DNA of 64,000 nucleotides from Streptomyces sp. RPA4-2. GTDB taxonomy: Bacteria > Actinomycetota > Actinomycetes > Streptomycetales > Streptomycetaceae. This document shows positions 1-10,000 of the stretch, piece by piece. The position numbers and the translations under genes are program-made. The stretch spans positions 2,604,001 through 2,668,000 of the forward strand of contig NZ_CP050975.2 of assembly GCF_012273515.2 (NCBI RefSeq). The letters run 5' to 3'. Under the pieces are notes generated by a model. It made no database searches. It was not told the origin of the DNA and saw nothing but the letters and a program-made list of their open reading frames with translations. Positions within the stretch are counted from its first letter, which is position 1. Every line of letters begins with the position of its first letter.

Positions 1-1010
1 GGGAGGCCGAACTGGCCGCGGACCGCTGGTCGGTGGTGTCCTGGCCGGCGGCGTACGGCGGCCGGGACGCGGACATCGTGCGCTGGCTGGTGTTCGAGGA
101 GGAGTACTACGCGGCGGGCGCGCCGGGCCGTGTCACCCAGAACGGCATCAACCTGCTGGCGCCCTCCCTCTTCGAGCACGGCACACCGGGGCAGCGCGCC
201 CGGGTGCTGCCCTCCATGGCCACCGGTGAGGTCGTCTGGGCGCAGGCCTGGTCCGAGCCGGAGGCCGGGTCCGACCTGGCGTCCCTCACCTCCCGCGCGG
301 TGCGGGCCGACGGGGGCTGGCTGCTGAGCGGCCAGAAGACCTGGTCGTCGCGTGCCGCCTTCGCCGACCGCGCGTTCGGGCTGTTCCGCAGCGACCCCGA
401 CACGCCGAAACCCCACCAGGGGCTGACCTATCTGATGTTCGGCCTGCGGGACCCCGGCGTCACGGTCCGGCCGATCGGCCGGCTCGACGGGAAGCCTGCC
501 TTCGCCGAGATCTTCCTGGACGAGGTCTTCGTCCCCGACGAGGACGTGATCGGCGAGCCCGGCGAGGGCTGGCGGATCGCCATGTCGACGGCGGGCGACG
601 AACGCGGGCTGCGGCTCCGCTCCCCGGGCCGTTTCCTGGCCGCCGCGGACCGGCTGTTCGCCCTGTGGCGCGGCCGGGACAGCCCGGCATGGGCCGCGGA
701 CCGGGTGGCGGAAGCGGTGATCGGCGCCCGCGCCTATCAGTTGTTCGCCTACGCCCTCGCCTCCCGCTTCCTCAACGGGGAGGCCATCGGCCCGGAGGCC
801 AGCCTGAACAAGGTCTTCTGGTCCGAGTACGACATCGCGCTGCACGAGACCGCGCTCGATCTCCTGGGCCAGGAGGGCGAGACGGCGGACACGGACTGGT
901 CCGAGGGGTACGTGTTCTCCCTGGCCGGCCCGATCTACGCCGGTACCAACGAGATCCAGCGCGACATCGTCGCCGAGCGCCTGCTCGGCCTGCCGAAGGG
1001 CCGCCGCTGA
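1..1010 (+). CDS. Acyl-CoA dehydrogenase, large subunit type (5' end outside window)
   Basis: The reading frame is open from base 3, so the gene starts upstream of the window and 335 codons are visible. The acyl-CoA dehydrogenase signature AWSEPEAGSDLAS lies about 85 residues in. The C-terminal IYAGTNEIQRDIVAERLLGLP segment is the usual FAD/dimer-contact end of the family. It should oxidise an acyl-CoA thioester to the 2-enoyl-CoA using FAD. Its stop overlaps the next gene's start (ATGA), and that gene is a shorter, divergent homologue. This is the arrangement of heteromeric acyl-CoA dehydrogenases such as the steroid and side-chain FadE pairs of actinobacteria. The substrate cannot be told from sequence. 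Confidence 0.9.
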   Translation, partial: EAELAADRWSVVSWPAAYGGRDADIVRWLVFEEEYYAAGAPGRVTQNGINLLAPSLFEHGTPGQRARVLPSMATGEVVWAQAWSEPEAGSDLASLTSRAVRADGGWLLSGQKTWSSRAAFADRAFGLFRSDPDTPKPHQGLTYLMFGLRDPGVTVRPIGRLDGKPAFAEIFLDEVFVPDEDVIGEPGEGWRIAMSTAGDERGLRLRSPGRFLAAADRLFALWRGRDSPAWAADRVAEAVIGARAYQLFAYALASRFLNGEAIGPEASLNKVFWSEYDIALHETALDLLGQEGETADTDWSEGYVFSLAGPIYAGTNEIQRDIVAERLLGLPKGRR

Positions 1011-1978
1011 TGCGCTTCCTCCTCGACGCCGAACAGCGGGCGTTCGCCAATTCCCTCGACGCGATGCTGACGGCCGCGGACACGCCGTCGGTCGTACGGG
1101 ACTGGAGCCGGGGCGAGCACGACAGCGGCCGTGCGCTGTGGTCCCGTCTCGCCGAGGCGGGCGTGTTCGCGCTGGCGGTACCGGCCGACTACGCGGGAAT
1201 GGGTCCGCTCCCGGTGGAACTGGCCGTGGGCTTCGTCGAGTTGGGCCGGCACGCGGTGCCGGGCCCGTTGGCGGAGACGGTCGCGGCGGCCGCCCTGCTG
1301 GCGGAGCTGGCGGACCCCGGCCCCGCCGAGCGGCTGCTTCCGGCGCTGGTCTCGGGCGAGGCGTCGGCGACCCTGGCCCTCGACGGTTCGTATGCGCTGG
1401 ACGGCGACACGGCGACCGTCCGCCTCGCCCTGACGGCCGGCGAACTGCGTCTGGCCCCCGGCCACGGCCCGGTACGCGGCTGTCTGGACCCCGCCCGCCG
1501 CCTCACCCCGCTGACGGCGGGCGGTGAACTCCTGTCCGCCGCGCCTCCCGTCGGGCACGCCCTCACCTGGGCCCGGCTCGCCACCGCCGCCCAGGCCCTC
1601 GGCGTCGGTCTCGCACTTCTCGACCGGACGGTCGCCCACGTCGGGCGCCGCACCCAGTTCGGTGTCCCCGTCGGCTCCTTCCAGGCCGTCAAGCACCGGC
1701 TCGCCGACGCGAGGACGGCCCTGGACTTCGCGCGCCCGCTGCTCTTCGGAGCGGCCCTGACCATGGCGCCCGCCGATGTCGCCGCCGCCAAGGTCACGGC
1801 CTGCGAGGCGGCGTACACCACCGCGCGCGCCGCACTCCAACTGCACGGCGCGATCGGCTACACCGCCGAGTACGACCTGTCGCTGTGGCTGGCCAGGGCC
1901 CGCGCGCTGCGGGCCGCCTGGGGCGGCCCGGCCGAGTGCCGGGCGGCCGTCCTCGCCGGCCGTGCCGCCCGCCCGTGA
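1010..1978 (+). CDS. Acyl-CoA dehydrogenase family protein, small divergent subunit
   Basis: 322 aa, ATG overlapping the upstream stop by 4 bp. The helical C-terminal domain is recognisable from RRTQFGVPVGSFQAVKHRLAD (about residue 218) and LQLHGAIGYTAEYDLSLWLARA (about residue 280). The protein is short for the family (usually about 380 aa), its middle domain is reduced, and it lacks the EPEAGSD and AGTNEIQR motifs kept by its partner. In known alpha2beta2 actinobacterial dehydrogenases one subunit carries most of the FAD-binding residues and the other is degenerate like this one. I infer that the two proteins form one enzyme. A convergent gene follows about 40 bp downstream. Confidence 0.85.
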   Translation: MRFLLDAEQRAFANSLDAMLTAADTPSVVRDWSRGEHDSGRALWSRLAEAGVFALAVPADYAGMGPLPVELAVGFVELGRHAVPGPLAETVAAAALLAELADPGPAERLLPALVSGEASATLALDGSYALDGDTATVRLALTAGELRLAPGHGPVRGCLDPARRLTPLTAGGELLSAAPPVGHALTWARLATAAQALGVGLALLDRTVAHVGRRTQFGVPVGSFQAVKHRLADARTALDFARPLLFGAALTMAPADVAAAKVTACEAAYTTARAALQLHGAIGYTAEYDLSLWLARARALRAAWGGPAECRAAVLAGRAARP

Positions 1979-2017
1979 TCTCCCGGCACTCCTCCGGTAC
2001 TTCTCTCCGACGCGGCG

Positions 2018-2602
2018 TCACGGGTCGGTCGGTGCGGGAAGCGGGGCCCGTCCCGCGAGCCGGACGACGGCGGTGCGGCCGGACGCCCACAGCAGGGCGT
2101 CCTCGCCGGTCAGCAGCGCGGCGTCGTACCGGCCGAGGGTCAGCCCGGCCACCTCGGCGGACCCGTCGAGCGCGACGATCAGCACCGCCGGGCCCGCGGG
2201 CACGGCGACGCCCGCACCACCGCGCACGACCGTGACGACAGGGGGCGCCCCCTCGCCCCTGCGCCACATGACGTTGAGGTTCACGACCGGGCCTCCGCGC
2301 AGACGGCAGTCGGTGGGCAGGTCGCCGGGGAAGGACCGAGGTACGAAGGGCGTGTCGACCCGGCGGTGTTCGCCGCCGACGGTCAGGTCCATCCCCGCGC
2401 CCTCGACCATCGTGAGGGTCCGGTCCACCTCGGCGAACGACGAGAACGGGCCGTCGGCGCCGACGTCGGCGAGGCTCACCCGCCACCGGAAGTCGTCCAT
2501 GCCGGCGCCCTCGGGCCCCGCGGCGATCTCCCGCGTCACCCCGCCGCCGTTCTTCCAGCGCACCGCCACACGCCCGGCGGCGGCCAGCAGCCGTACGGTC
2601 AC
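2018..2602 (-). CDS. HutD family protein
   Basis: 194 aa from a GTG that overlaps the stop of the upstream VWA gene (GTGA). The N-terminal WKNGGGVTREI motif (about residue 17) and the two-lobed cupin-like pattern (WRVSLADV, then FxxVDRTLTMVEGAG) are those of the HutD/Ves family. HutD proteins accompany histidine-utilisation genes and have been proposed to bind formylglutamate, but their biochemistry is unsettled. No hut gene is visible here, so its role in this setting is unknown. A longer in-frame start 36 nt upstream would lie inside the VWA gene and is less likely. Confidence 0.82.
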   Translation of the reverse strand: MTVRLLAAAGRVAVRWKNGGGVTREIAAGPEGAGMDDFRWRVSLADVGADGPFSSFAEVDRTLTMVEGAGMDLTVGGEHRRVDTPFVPRSFPGDLPTDCRLRGGPVVNLNVMWRRGEGAPPVVTVVRGGAGVAVPAGPAVLIVALDGSAEVAGLTLGRYDAALLTGEDALLWASGRTAVVRLAGRAPLPAPTDP

Positions 2603-3318
2603 CGCACGATCCCCCGGGCCCGCGCCGCCGCCAGCCACTGCGGGAACTCGCCGACGATCCGGTCGTACAGCTCTTCGTCGCCCAGCTCCAGGGGATCCGA
2701 ACCGGCGTGGAAGAAACCGGCGTTGTCGACCGCCCGCTTCTGCGGGACGGCCAGCTCGTCGAGCCTGCGCAGGAAGTCGAACTGCTTGCTGTCCGGGTCA
2801 CCGAACCCTATGAACTGCCAGAACAGCGGAAGCTTCGCCGCCTTGCACAAGTACCGTTCGGCGGCGGGCTTGTCGACCGGTCCGCCGTCGGTCTGGAAGA
2901 CCACGAGGGCGGGGTCCTCGGATCCGCTGTCGAGGTAGTGGTCGATGACCGCGTCCATGGCCAGGTGGTAACTGGTCCTGCCCATGTGCCCGAGCCCGGC
3001 GACGATCCGCTCCACCCGCCCCTGGTGGTCCTCGAGCGCGATGTCCGTGACCGCGTCGATGTCCGTGGAGAAGAAGACCACCGCAACCGTGCCGTCGTCG
3101 TCGAGATGCGCCGACAGGCCGAGCACCCGGTCGGCGAGCGCCTGCACACTGCCGTCGAGGTAGTACGGCTTCATCGACCCGGAGTAGTCGACCACCAGGT
3201 ACACCGCGGCCCGCTGCCCGCCCAGCCCGTGCCGGGCGAGGGAGACACCGGCGGTCTTGTACAGACTGACCAGCGCGGGCGCGGTCTCCGCCACCTTGCT
3301 GAGACTGATCCCGGGCAT
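2599..3318 (-). CDS. VWA domain protein, TerF-like
   Basis: 239 aa. A complete von Willebrand factor A domain with the MIDAS motif DYSGS at about residues 44-48 and a later TDGGP motif that supplies further metal-site residues. The N-terminal helix (LSKVAETAPALVSLYKTAGVSL) and the overall pattern match the vWA domain of TerF-type tellurite and stress proteins. It has no signal peptide, so it should be cytoplasmic. Members of this family act as metal-dependent protein-binding modules in Ter stress systems. Downstream and 4-bp coupled is the hutD-like gene. No other ter gene is nearby. Confidence 0.85.
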   Translation of the reverse strand: MPGISLSKVAETAPALVSLYKTAGVSLARHGLGGQRAAVYLVVDYSGSMKPYYLDGSVQALADRVLGLSAHLDDDGTVAVVFFSTDIDAVTDIALEDHQGRVERIVAGLGHMGRTSYHLAMDAVIDHYLDSGSEDPALVVFQTDGGPVDKPAAERYLCKAAKLPLFWQFIGFGDPDSKQFDFLRRLDELAVPQKRAVDNAGFFHAGSDPLELGDEELYDRIVGEFPQWLAAARARGIVR

Positions 3319-3495
3319 ACGGGCTCTCTTCCGTCGGGCTGCGGTGCGGTGAGCTGGGCGGGAGTGCCGAGATTACGTCACCACGACGACCCCCTGCCGT
3401 CCCACCCGTACACCCGTGTTCGCTATTTTGTTCGCCGCCGACCCCACCGGCTCACCGTTCCCCTCCCGCATGTCCGTACCGCCAAGGAGCCGGCC

Positions 3496-4479
3496 GTGGA
3501 ATCCGAGTCCACCGAGTCCACCGAACCCGCCGCGTCAGCCGAACCCGCCGCGTCGGCCGGACCGGTCGAGCCCGCCGTCACCACCTGCTACCGCCACCCC
3601 AAGGTGGAGTCGTACGTGCGCTGCACCCGCTGCGACCGCTACATCTGCCCCGCCTGCATGCGTGAGGCGGCCGTCGGCCACCAGTGCGTGGAGTGCGTGA
3701 AGGAGGGCGCCCGCTCCGTCCGGCAGGCCCGCACGGCGTTCGGCGGCCGGATCTCGACGGTTCCCGTAGTGACGTACGTCCTGATCGCGCTGAACGTGCT
3801 GGCCTACCTGGGCGAGCTGGTGCGCCCGGCGATCGTGGACCGGTTCGAGATGCTGGGCGCGGGGCTCGCGGGACCGGACGGCGGACACTACCTCTGGCAG
3901 GCACAGCACCCGGCGGACTTCAGCCCGGAAGGTGTCGTCGACGGGGAGTGGTACCGGATGCTGACCGGCGCGTTCCTCCATCTGCCGCCCACCGAGGGCA
4001 CGTTCGGGATCCTGCACATCGTGATGAACATGGTCTCGCTGTGGAACCTGGGCCGGGTGGTGGAGTCCCAGCTGGGCCGGGTCCGCTACCTCGCCCTGTA
4101 TCTGCTGTCGGCGCTCGGGGGTTCCGTCCTGGTGCTGCTGATCGCGCCGGACCAGCCCACGCTCGGCGCATCGGGCGCGATCTTCGGACTGGGCGCCGCG
4201 TACTACGTCATGGCCCGCCGCCTGGGCGCGGACATGAACGCCGTCAACCGGTTCATGGCGGGCCTGCTGCTGTGGCTGCTGATCTCGGCGGGGCTCACCT
4301 CCTGGCAGGGCCACCTCGGCGGACTGCTGGCCGGCGGCGTGGTCACCCTCGCCTACGCGTACGCACCCCGTGACAGCCGGCGCGCCCTCGTCCAAGGCGC
4401 CGTGTGCGCGGGGCTGTTGGTGCTGCTGGTGGTGCTGGCCGTCGGAAAGGCTTCCGCGCTGCGGAACGGCGCGGGCTGA
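3496..4479 (+). CDS. Rhomboid family intramembrane serine protease with N-terminal zinc finger
   Basis: 327 aa; GTG start chosen because AAGGAG lies 6 nt upstream. Residues 1-28 are a Ser/Glu/Ala/Pro-rich tail. Residues 31-67 carry C31, H34, C43, C46, C51, C54, H62, C64 and C67, a B-box-like zinc-binding cluster. Six or seven membrane segments follow. The rhomboid dyad is visible as GASGAIFG (Ser226) and GHLGG (His273), and HIVMNM (about 174-179) matches the conserved loop region. Rhomboids cleave transmembrane substrates within the bilayer. The cytoplasmic zinc finger probably binds a partner or substrate; none is known from the sequence. Confidence 0.93.
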   Translation: MESESTESTEPAASAEPAASAGPVEPAVTTCYRHPKVESYVRCTRCDRYICPACMREAAVGHQCVECVKEGARSVRQARTAFGGRISTVPVVTYVLIALNVLAYLGELVRPAIVDRFEMLGAGLAGPDGGHYLWQAQHPADFSPEGVVDGEWYRMLTGAFLHLPPTEGTFGILHIVMNMVSLWNLGRVVESQLGRVRYLALYLLSALGGSVLVLLIAPDQPTLGASGAIFGLGAAYYVMARRLGADMNAVNRFMAGLLLWLLISAGLTSWQGHLGGLLAGGVVTLAYAYAPRDSRRALVQGAVCAGLLVLLVVLAVGKASALRNGAG

Positions 4480-4587
4480 GGAACGGAGCGGTCCGGGGCC
4501 GCGGCGGGCGACGTTCGCGCGACGGGACGCACACCGCCCGCGGCGACACCGGGCCGGGTCCGTCCCGGCGGTCTCTACGCTGGGGGC

Positions 4588-5436
4588 ATGAAACGCGCAC
4601 GTCTCCTTCTGCTCGCGGTCCTTCCCCTGGTCGCGGTGGCGCTCTACTTCGTCGTCCCCGGGCTCCCGGGCTCGGGCGAAGCGGCCGGGTCCCCGGGCCG
4701 GCAGGGCGCCGGGCGGCCGGGAGGCGCCGGCCTCGCCGCGCCGGACAAGAAGGAGCTGGCCCAGAAGATCGTGGCGAGCGCCGAGAACTCCACGCTGGAC
4801 TGGCGCAGCGCGTACGGCTACATCCAGGACATCGGCGACGGCCAGGGTTACACGGCGGGCCTCATCGGCTTCTGCACCGGCACCCACGACCTGCTCGTCC
4901 TGGTCGAGCACTACACGAAGGACCACCCGGGCAACGGCCTCGCCCGCTATCTGCCCGCGCTGCGCAAGGTCGACGGCACCGACTCCCACGAGGGACTCGA
5001 CCCGGGTTTCCCGGCGGCCTGGCGCAAGGAGGCCGCGGTGGCCGCCTTCCGGAAGGCCCAGGACACCGAGCGCGACCGCGTCTACTTCGATCCCGCGGTC
5101 CGCCGCGCCAAGCTCGACGGCCTGGGCACGCTGGGGCAGTTCGTCTACTACGACGCCATGGTCATGCACGGCCCCGGCACCGGCCCCGACGGCTTCTACG
5201 GGCTGCGCCGACGCGCCATGGCCCAGGCGGACACCCCGGCCGAGGGCGGCTCGGAGACGTCGTACCTCGACATCTTCCTGGACATCCGCCGCACCGCGAT
5301 GAAGTCCGAGAGCGCCCACCACGACACGACCCGCATCGACACGGCCCAGCGGAAGTTCCTGTACGACGGCAACCTCGACCTGGACGCACCGCTCGAGTGG
5401 AAGGTGTACGGGGAGACGTACAGGGTCGCTCGGTAG
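4588..5436 (+). CDS. csn: Secreted or membrane-anchored chitosanase, GH46 family
   Basis: 282 aa. GH46 chitosanases hydrolyse beta-1,4 bonds in chitosan outside the cell. The catalytic acids are visible as Glu66 (in SAENSTLDW) and Asp84 (in DIGDGQGYTAG), with the 18-residue spacing found in the N174 enzyme (Glu22/Asp40). The N terminus is MKRAR plus about 18 hydrophobic residues, then a Gly/Pro/Ala linker to about residue 52. It may be a signal peptide or an anchor, since no clear AxA cleavage site is seen. The start may be leaderless: TACGCT lies at 4576-4581, six bases before the ATG, although GGGGG in the same place could act as a weak ribosome site. Confidence 0.92.
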   Translation: MKRARLLLLAVLPLVAVALYFVVPGLPGSGEAAGSPGRQGAGRPGGAGLAAPDKKELAQKIVASAENSTLDWRSAYGYIQDIGDGQGYTAGLIGFCTGTHDLLVLVEHYTKDHPGNGLARYLPALRKVDGTDSHEGLDPGFPAAWRKEAAVAAFRKAQDTERDRVYFDPAVRRAKLDGLGTLGQFVYYDAMVMHGPGTGPDGFYGLRRRAMAQADTPAEGGSETSYLDIFLDIRRTAMKSESAHHDTTRIDTAQRKFLYDGNLDLDAPLEWKVYGETYRVAR

Positions 5437-5507
5437 CCGGCCGGGGCGGGACGCACCACGGCGCCCACCACCGTCCGGTCGGGGACAAGGCAGGCGCCGC
5501 GTTCAGT

Positions 5508-5527
5508 TCCGTACGCCTTTGTACGGG
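5508..5527. terminator. Possible weak terminator between chitosanase and gltD
   Basis: CCGTAC (5509-5514) and GTACGG (5521-5526) form a 6-bp stem around a 6-base loop, extendable by a wobble pair. It lies in the 110-bp space between two convergent genes. The stem is short, so this is tentative. Confidence 0.35.
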
Positions 5528-5547
5528 ACGTCTGTTGGGGTGGAGCG

Positions 5548-7008
5548 TCAGACCATCAGGGAACGGTCCGTGGGGCGGATCGGGGCCGGCAGGTCGCTGG
5601 CGCCCGTGAGGAAGCGGTCGACCCCGCGGGCGGCCGAACGGCCCTCCGCGATGGCCCACACGATCAGGGACTGACCGCGGCCCGCGTCACCGGCAACGTA
5701 CACGCCGGGCACGTTGGTCGCGAAGTCGGCGTCGCGGGCGATGTTGCCGCGCGCGTCGAGCTCCAGGCCGAACTGGGCGACCACGCCGTTCTCGACGTCG
5801 GTGCCGGTGAAGCCCATCGCCAGGGTGACCAGCTGGGCGGGGATCTTCCGCTCCGTGCCCGGCTTCTGGTTCAGCCTGCCGTCGACGAACTCGACCTCGG
5901 AGAGGTGCAGCCACTGGACGTTGCCGTCCTCGTCGCCCTCGAAGTGGCTGGTGGAGACCGAGTAGACACGGTCGCCGCCCTCCTCGTGCGCGGAGGTGAC
6001 CTTGTAGAGCATGGGGAACGTCGGCCAGGGCTGGCCGGAGCTGCGCTCCTCGCCCGGCCGGGGCATGATCTCCAGCTGCGTCACCGAGGCCGCGCCCTGG
6101 CGGTGGGCGGTGCCCACACAGTCCGCGCCCGTGTCGCCGCCGCCGATGACCACGACGTGCTTGCCCTCGGCCGTGATCGGGGGCGCCACGAAGTCGCCCT
6201 CCTGGACCTTGTTGGCCAGCGGCAGGTACTCCATGGCCTGGTGGATGCCCTTGAGTTCGCGGCCGGGCACCGGCAGGTCCCGCGCGGTCGTGGCACCGGC
6301 GGCGATGACCACCGCGTCGTACCGCTTGCGCAGGTCGGTCGCCTTGAGGTCGCGGCCGATCTCGATGCCCGTGCGGAAGCGGGTGCCCTCCGCGCGCATC
6401 TGCTCGATACGGCGGTTGATGTGCCGCTTCTCCATCTTGAACTCGGGGATGCCGTAGCGCAGCAGGCCGCCGACGCGGTCGGCGCGCTCGTAGACGGCGA
6501 CCGTGTGGCCGGCCCGGGTCAGCTGCTGGGCGGCGGCCAGGCCCGACGGGCCCGAGCCGATGACCGCGACGGTCTTGCCCGACAGACGCTGGGGGATCTG
6601 CGGGGCGACGTCCCCGCTGTCCCACGCCTTGTCGATGATCGAGACCTCGACGTTCTTGATGGTCACGGCGGGCTGGTTGATGCCGAGCACACACGCCGAC
6701 TCGCACGGGGCGGGGCACAGCCGGCCCGTGAACTCCGGGAAGTTGTTCGTGGCGTGCAGACGCTCGGACGCGGCGCCCCAGTCCTCGCGGTAGGCGTAGT
6801 CGTTCCACTCGGGGATCAGGTTCCCCAGCGGACAGCCGTTGTGGCAGAACGGGATACCGCAGTCCATGCAGCGGCCGGCCTGCTTGGAGATGATCGGGAG
6901 CAGCGCGCCCGGGACGTAGACCTCGTTCCAGTCCCTGACACGTTCCTCGACGGGGCGGGTCCTGGCGACCTCGCGGCCGTGGTTCAAAAAGCCCTTGGGA
7001 TCAGCCAT
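5548..7008 (-). CDS. gltD: Glutamate synthase small subunit (NADPH)
   Basis: 486 aa. It passes electrons from NADPH through FAD and Fe-S centres to the large subunit for glutamate formation from glutamine and 2-oxoglutarate. The N-terminal cysteine cluster [17 protein letters not shown] (about residues 48-64) binds 4Fe-4S. The FAD motif [11 protein letters not shown] lies near residue 150, the NADPH motif [11 protein letters not shown] near residue 290, and the C-terminal [18 protein letters not shown] is the second FAD contact. The ATG overlaps the last 8 bases of gltB, so translation is coupled and an equal ratio is expected. Length is normal for the family. Confidence 0.97.
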   Translation of the reverse strand: MADPKGFLNHGREVARTRPVEERVRDWNEVYVPGALLPIISKQAGRCMDCGIPFCHNGCPLGNLIPEWNDYAYREDWGAASERLHATNNFPEFTGRLCPAPCESACVLGINQPAVTIKNVEVSIIDKAWDSGDVAPQIPQRLSGKTVAVIGSGPSGLAAAQQLTRAGHTVAVYERADRVGGLLRYGIPEFKMEKRHINRRIEQMRAEGTRFRTGIEIGRDLKATDLRKRYDAVVIAAGATTARDLPVPGRELKGIHQAMEYLPLANKVQEGDFVAPPITAEGKHVVVIGGGDTGADCVGTAHRQGAASVTQLEIMPRPGEERSSGQPWPTFPMLYKVTSAHEEGGDRVYSVSTSHFEGDEDGNVQWLHLSEVEFVDGRLNQKPGTERKIPAQLVTLAMGFTGTDVENGVVAQFGLELDARGNIARDADFATNVPGVYVAGDAGRGQSLIVWAIAEGRSAARGVDRFLTGASDLPAPIRPTDRSLMV

Positions 7009-10000
7009 TGGTCGCCGCCTCCATCATCTTCTCGGTGATCTCGGACTCGGTGAGTCCGGCTCGCTCGGCGGCGTCCTTGGCGGCGAGCACTGCCTTGTAC
7101 GTGCTGGGGATGATCTTGCTGAAGCGGTCGACCGCGGTGTCCCACTCGGCCAGGAGCTTCCCGGCGACCGTCGAGCCGGTCTCCTCCTGGTGGCGGCGCA
7201 CCACGGCGCGCAGCCACTGCTTGTCGGTGTCGTCGAGTTCCTCGACGGCGCCCACGTTGCCGGCGTTGACGTTGTCGCGGTCGAGGTCGACGACGTACGC
7301 GATGCCGCCGGACATGCCGGCCGCGAAGTTGCGTCCCGTCTCGCCGAGGACGACGGCGTGTCCGCCGGTCATGTACTCGCAGCCGTGGTCGCCCACGCCC
7401 TCGGAGACCACCGTCGCGCCGGAGTTGCGGACGCAGAAGCGCTCGCCGGTGCGGCCGCGCAGGAAGAGTTCGCCGCCCGTCGCGCCGTAGGCGATGGTGT
7501 TGCCCGCGATCGTCGAGTACTCGGCGAGGTGGTCGGCGCTCCGGTCGGGGCGGACGATCACCCGGCCGCCGGAGAGGCCCTTGCCGACGTAGTCGTTGGC
7601 GTCGCCCTCCAGGCGGAGCGTGACACCGCGCGGCAGGAAGGCGCCGAAGGACTGGCCCGCCGACCCCGTGAAGGTGATGTCGATGGTGTCGTCGGGCAGG
7701 CCCGCGCCGCCGAACTTCTTCGTCACCTCGTGGCCGAGCATGGTGCCGACCGTGCGGTTGATGTTGCGGATCGCGACCTGGGCGCGGACCGGTTGGGCGT
7801 CGGCCTGGGAGTTCGCGGCCAGGGCGTCGGCGGCGAGCTTGATCAGCTCGTTGTCGAGGGCCTTCTCCAGGCCGTGGTCCTGCGCGACGACCCGGTGGCG
7901 CACCGCGCCCTCGGGCAGCTCGGGCACGTGGAAGAGCGGGGACAGGTCCAGGCCCTGCGCCTTCCAGTGGTCGACGGCCCGGGTGACGTCGAGGTGCTCG
8001 GCGTGGCCGACGGCCTCCTCGATGGTGCGGAAGCCCAGCTCGGCGAGGATCTCGCGGACCTCTTCGGCGATGAACTTGAAGAAGTTCACGATGTACTCGG
8101 CCTTGCCGGCGAACCGGTCGCGCAGCACCGGGTTCTGGGTGGCGATGCCGACCGGGCAGGTGTCCAGGTGGCAGACGCGCATCATGACGCAGCCGGAGAC
8201 GACGAGCGGCGCGGTCGCGAAACCGAACTCCTCGGCACCGAGCAGCGCTGCGATGACGACGTCACGGCCGGTCTTCAGCTGGCCGTCGGTCTGGACGACG
8301 ATCCGGTCGCGCAGGCCGTTGAGCAGCAGGGTCTGCTGGGTCTCGGCGAGACCGAGCTCCCAGGGGCCGCCCGCGTGCTTGAGCGAGGTGAGCGGGGAGG
8401 CGCCGGTGCCGCCGTCGTGGCCGGAGATGAGGACCACGTCCGCGTGGGCCTTGGAGACGCCCGCCGCGACCGTGCCGACGCCGACCTCGGAGACCAGCTT
8501 CACGTGGATGCGGGCCTGCGGGTTGGCGTTCTTGAGGTCGTGGATCAGCTGGGCCAGGTCCTCGATGGAGTAGATGTCGTGGTGCGGCGGCGGGGAGATG
8601 AGGCCCACGCCGGGGGTGCTGTGCCGGGTCTTGGCGACCCAGGGGTACACCTTGTGGCCGGGGAGCTGGCCGCCCTCGCCCGGCTTGGCGCCCTGCGCCA
8701 TCTTGATCTGGATGTCGTCGGCGTTGACCAGGTACTCCGAGGTCACACCGAAGCGGCCGGAGGCGACCTGCTTGATGGACGAGCGGCGCGCGGGGTCGTA
8801 CAGCCGGTCCGCGTCCTCGCCGCCCTCACCGGTGTTGGACTTGCCGCCCAGCTGGTTCATGGCGATGGCGAGGGTCTCGTGCGCCTCCTTGGAGATGGAG
8901 CCGTACGACATGGCGCCGGTGGAGAAGCGCTTGACGATCTCGCTGACCGGCTCGACCTCGTCGACCGGGATCGACGGGCGGCCGGAGGTGAAGCCGAACA
9001 GGCCGCGGAGCGTCATCAGGCGCTCGGACTGCTCGTTCACCCGGTCCGTGTACTTCTTGAAGATGTCGTAGTTGCCGGAGCGCGTCGAGTGCTGGAGGCG
9101 GAAGACCGTCTCCGGGTCGAACAGGTGCGGTTCGCCCTCGCGGCGCCACTGGTACTCGCCGCCTATGTCGAGGGCGCGGTGCGCGGGCGCGATGCCGGAG
9201 GCCGGGTAGGCCTTGGCGTGCCGGGCGGCGACCTCCTTGGCGATGACGTCGAGGCCGACGCCGCCGATCTTCGTCGCGGTGCCGCTGAAGTACCTGCCGA
9301 CGAACTCGGAGTCCAGGCCGACGGCCTCGAAGACCTGCGCGCCGCGGTACGAGGCGACGGTGGAGATGCCCATCTTGGACATGACCTTGAGGACGCCCTT
9401 GCCGAGCGCGTAGATCAGGTTGCGGATGGCCTGCTCGGCCTCGATGCCCTGGAGGAAGGTGCCGGCGCGGACCAGGTCCTCGACCGACTCCATGGCCAGG
9501 TACGGGTTGACCGCCGCGGCGCCGAAGCCGATGAGGAGGGCCACGTGGTGGACCTCGCGGACGTCGCCCGCCTCGACCAGCAGGCCCACCTGGGTGCGCT
9601 GCTTGGTGCGGATGAGGTGGTGGTGGACGGCCGCGGTCAGCAGCAGCGAGGGGATCGGGGCGTGCTCGGCGTCCGAGTGCCGGTCCGAGAGCACGATCAG
9701 GCGGGCGCCGTTGTCGATGGCGGCGTCGGCCTCGGAGCAGATCTCCTCGATCCGCGCGGCCAGCGAGTCGCCGCCGCCGGAGACGCGGTAGAGACCGGAG
9801 AGCGTGGCGGCCTTCATGCCGGGCATGTCGCCGTCGGCGTTGATGTGGATGAGCTTGGCCAGCTCGTCGTTGTCGATCACCGGGAAGGGCAGGGTGACGC
9901 TGCGACAGGAGGCCGCGGTCGGCTCCAGGAGGTTGCCCTGCGGGCCCAGCGAGGAGCGCAGCGAGGTGACGAGCTCCTCACGGATCGCGTCCAGCGGCGG

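Noticed and set aside
3535..5322. 595-codon minus-strand frame opposite rhomboid and chitosanase genes
   Set aside because: Both plus-strand genes carry full active-site motifs, and the antisense product has none.
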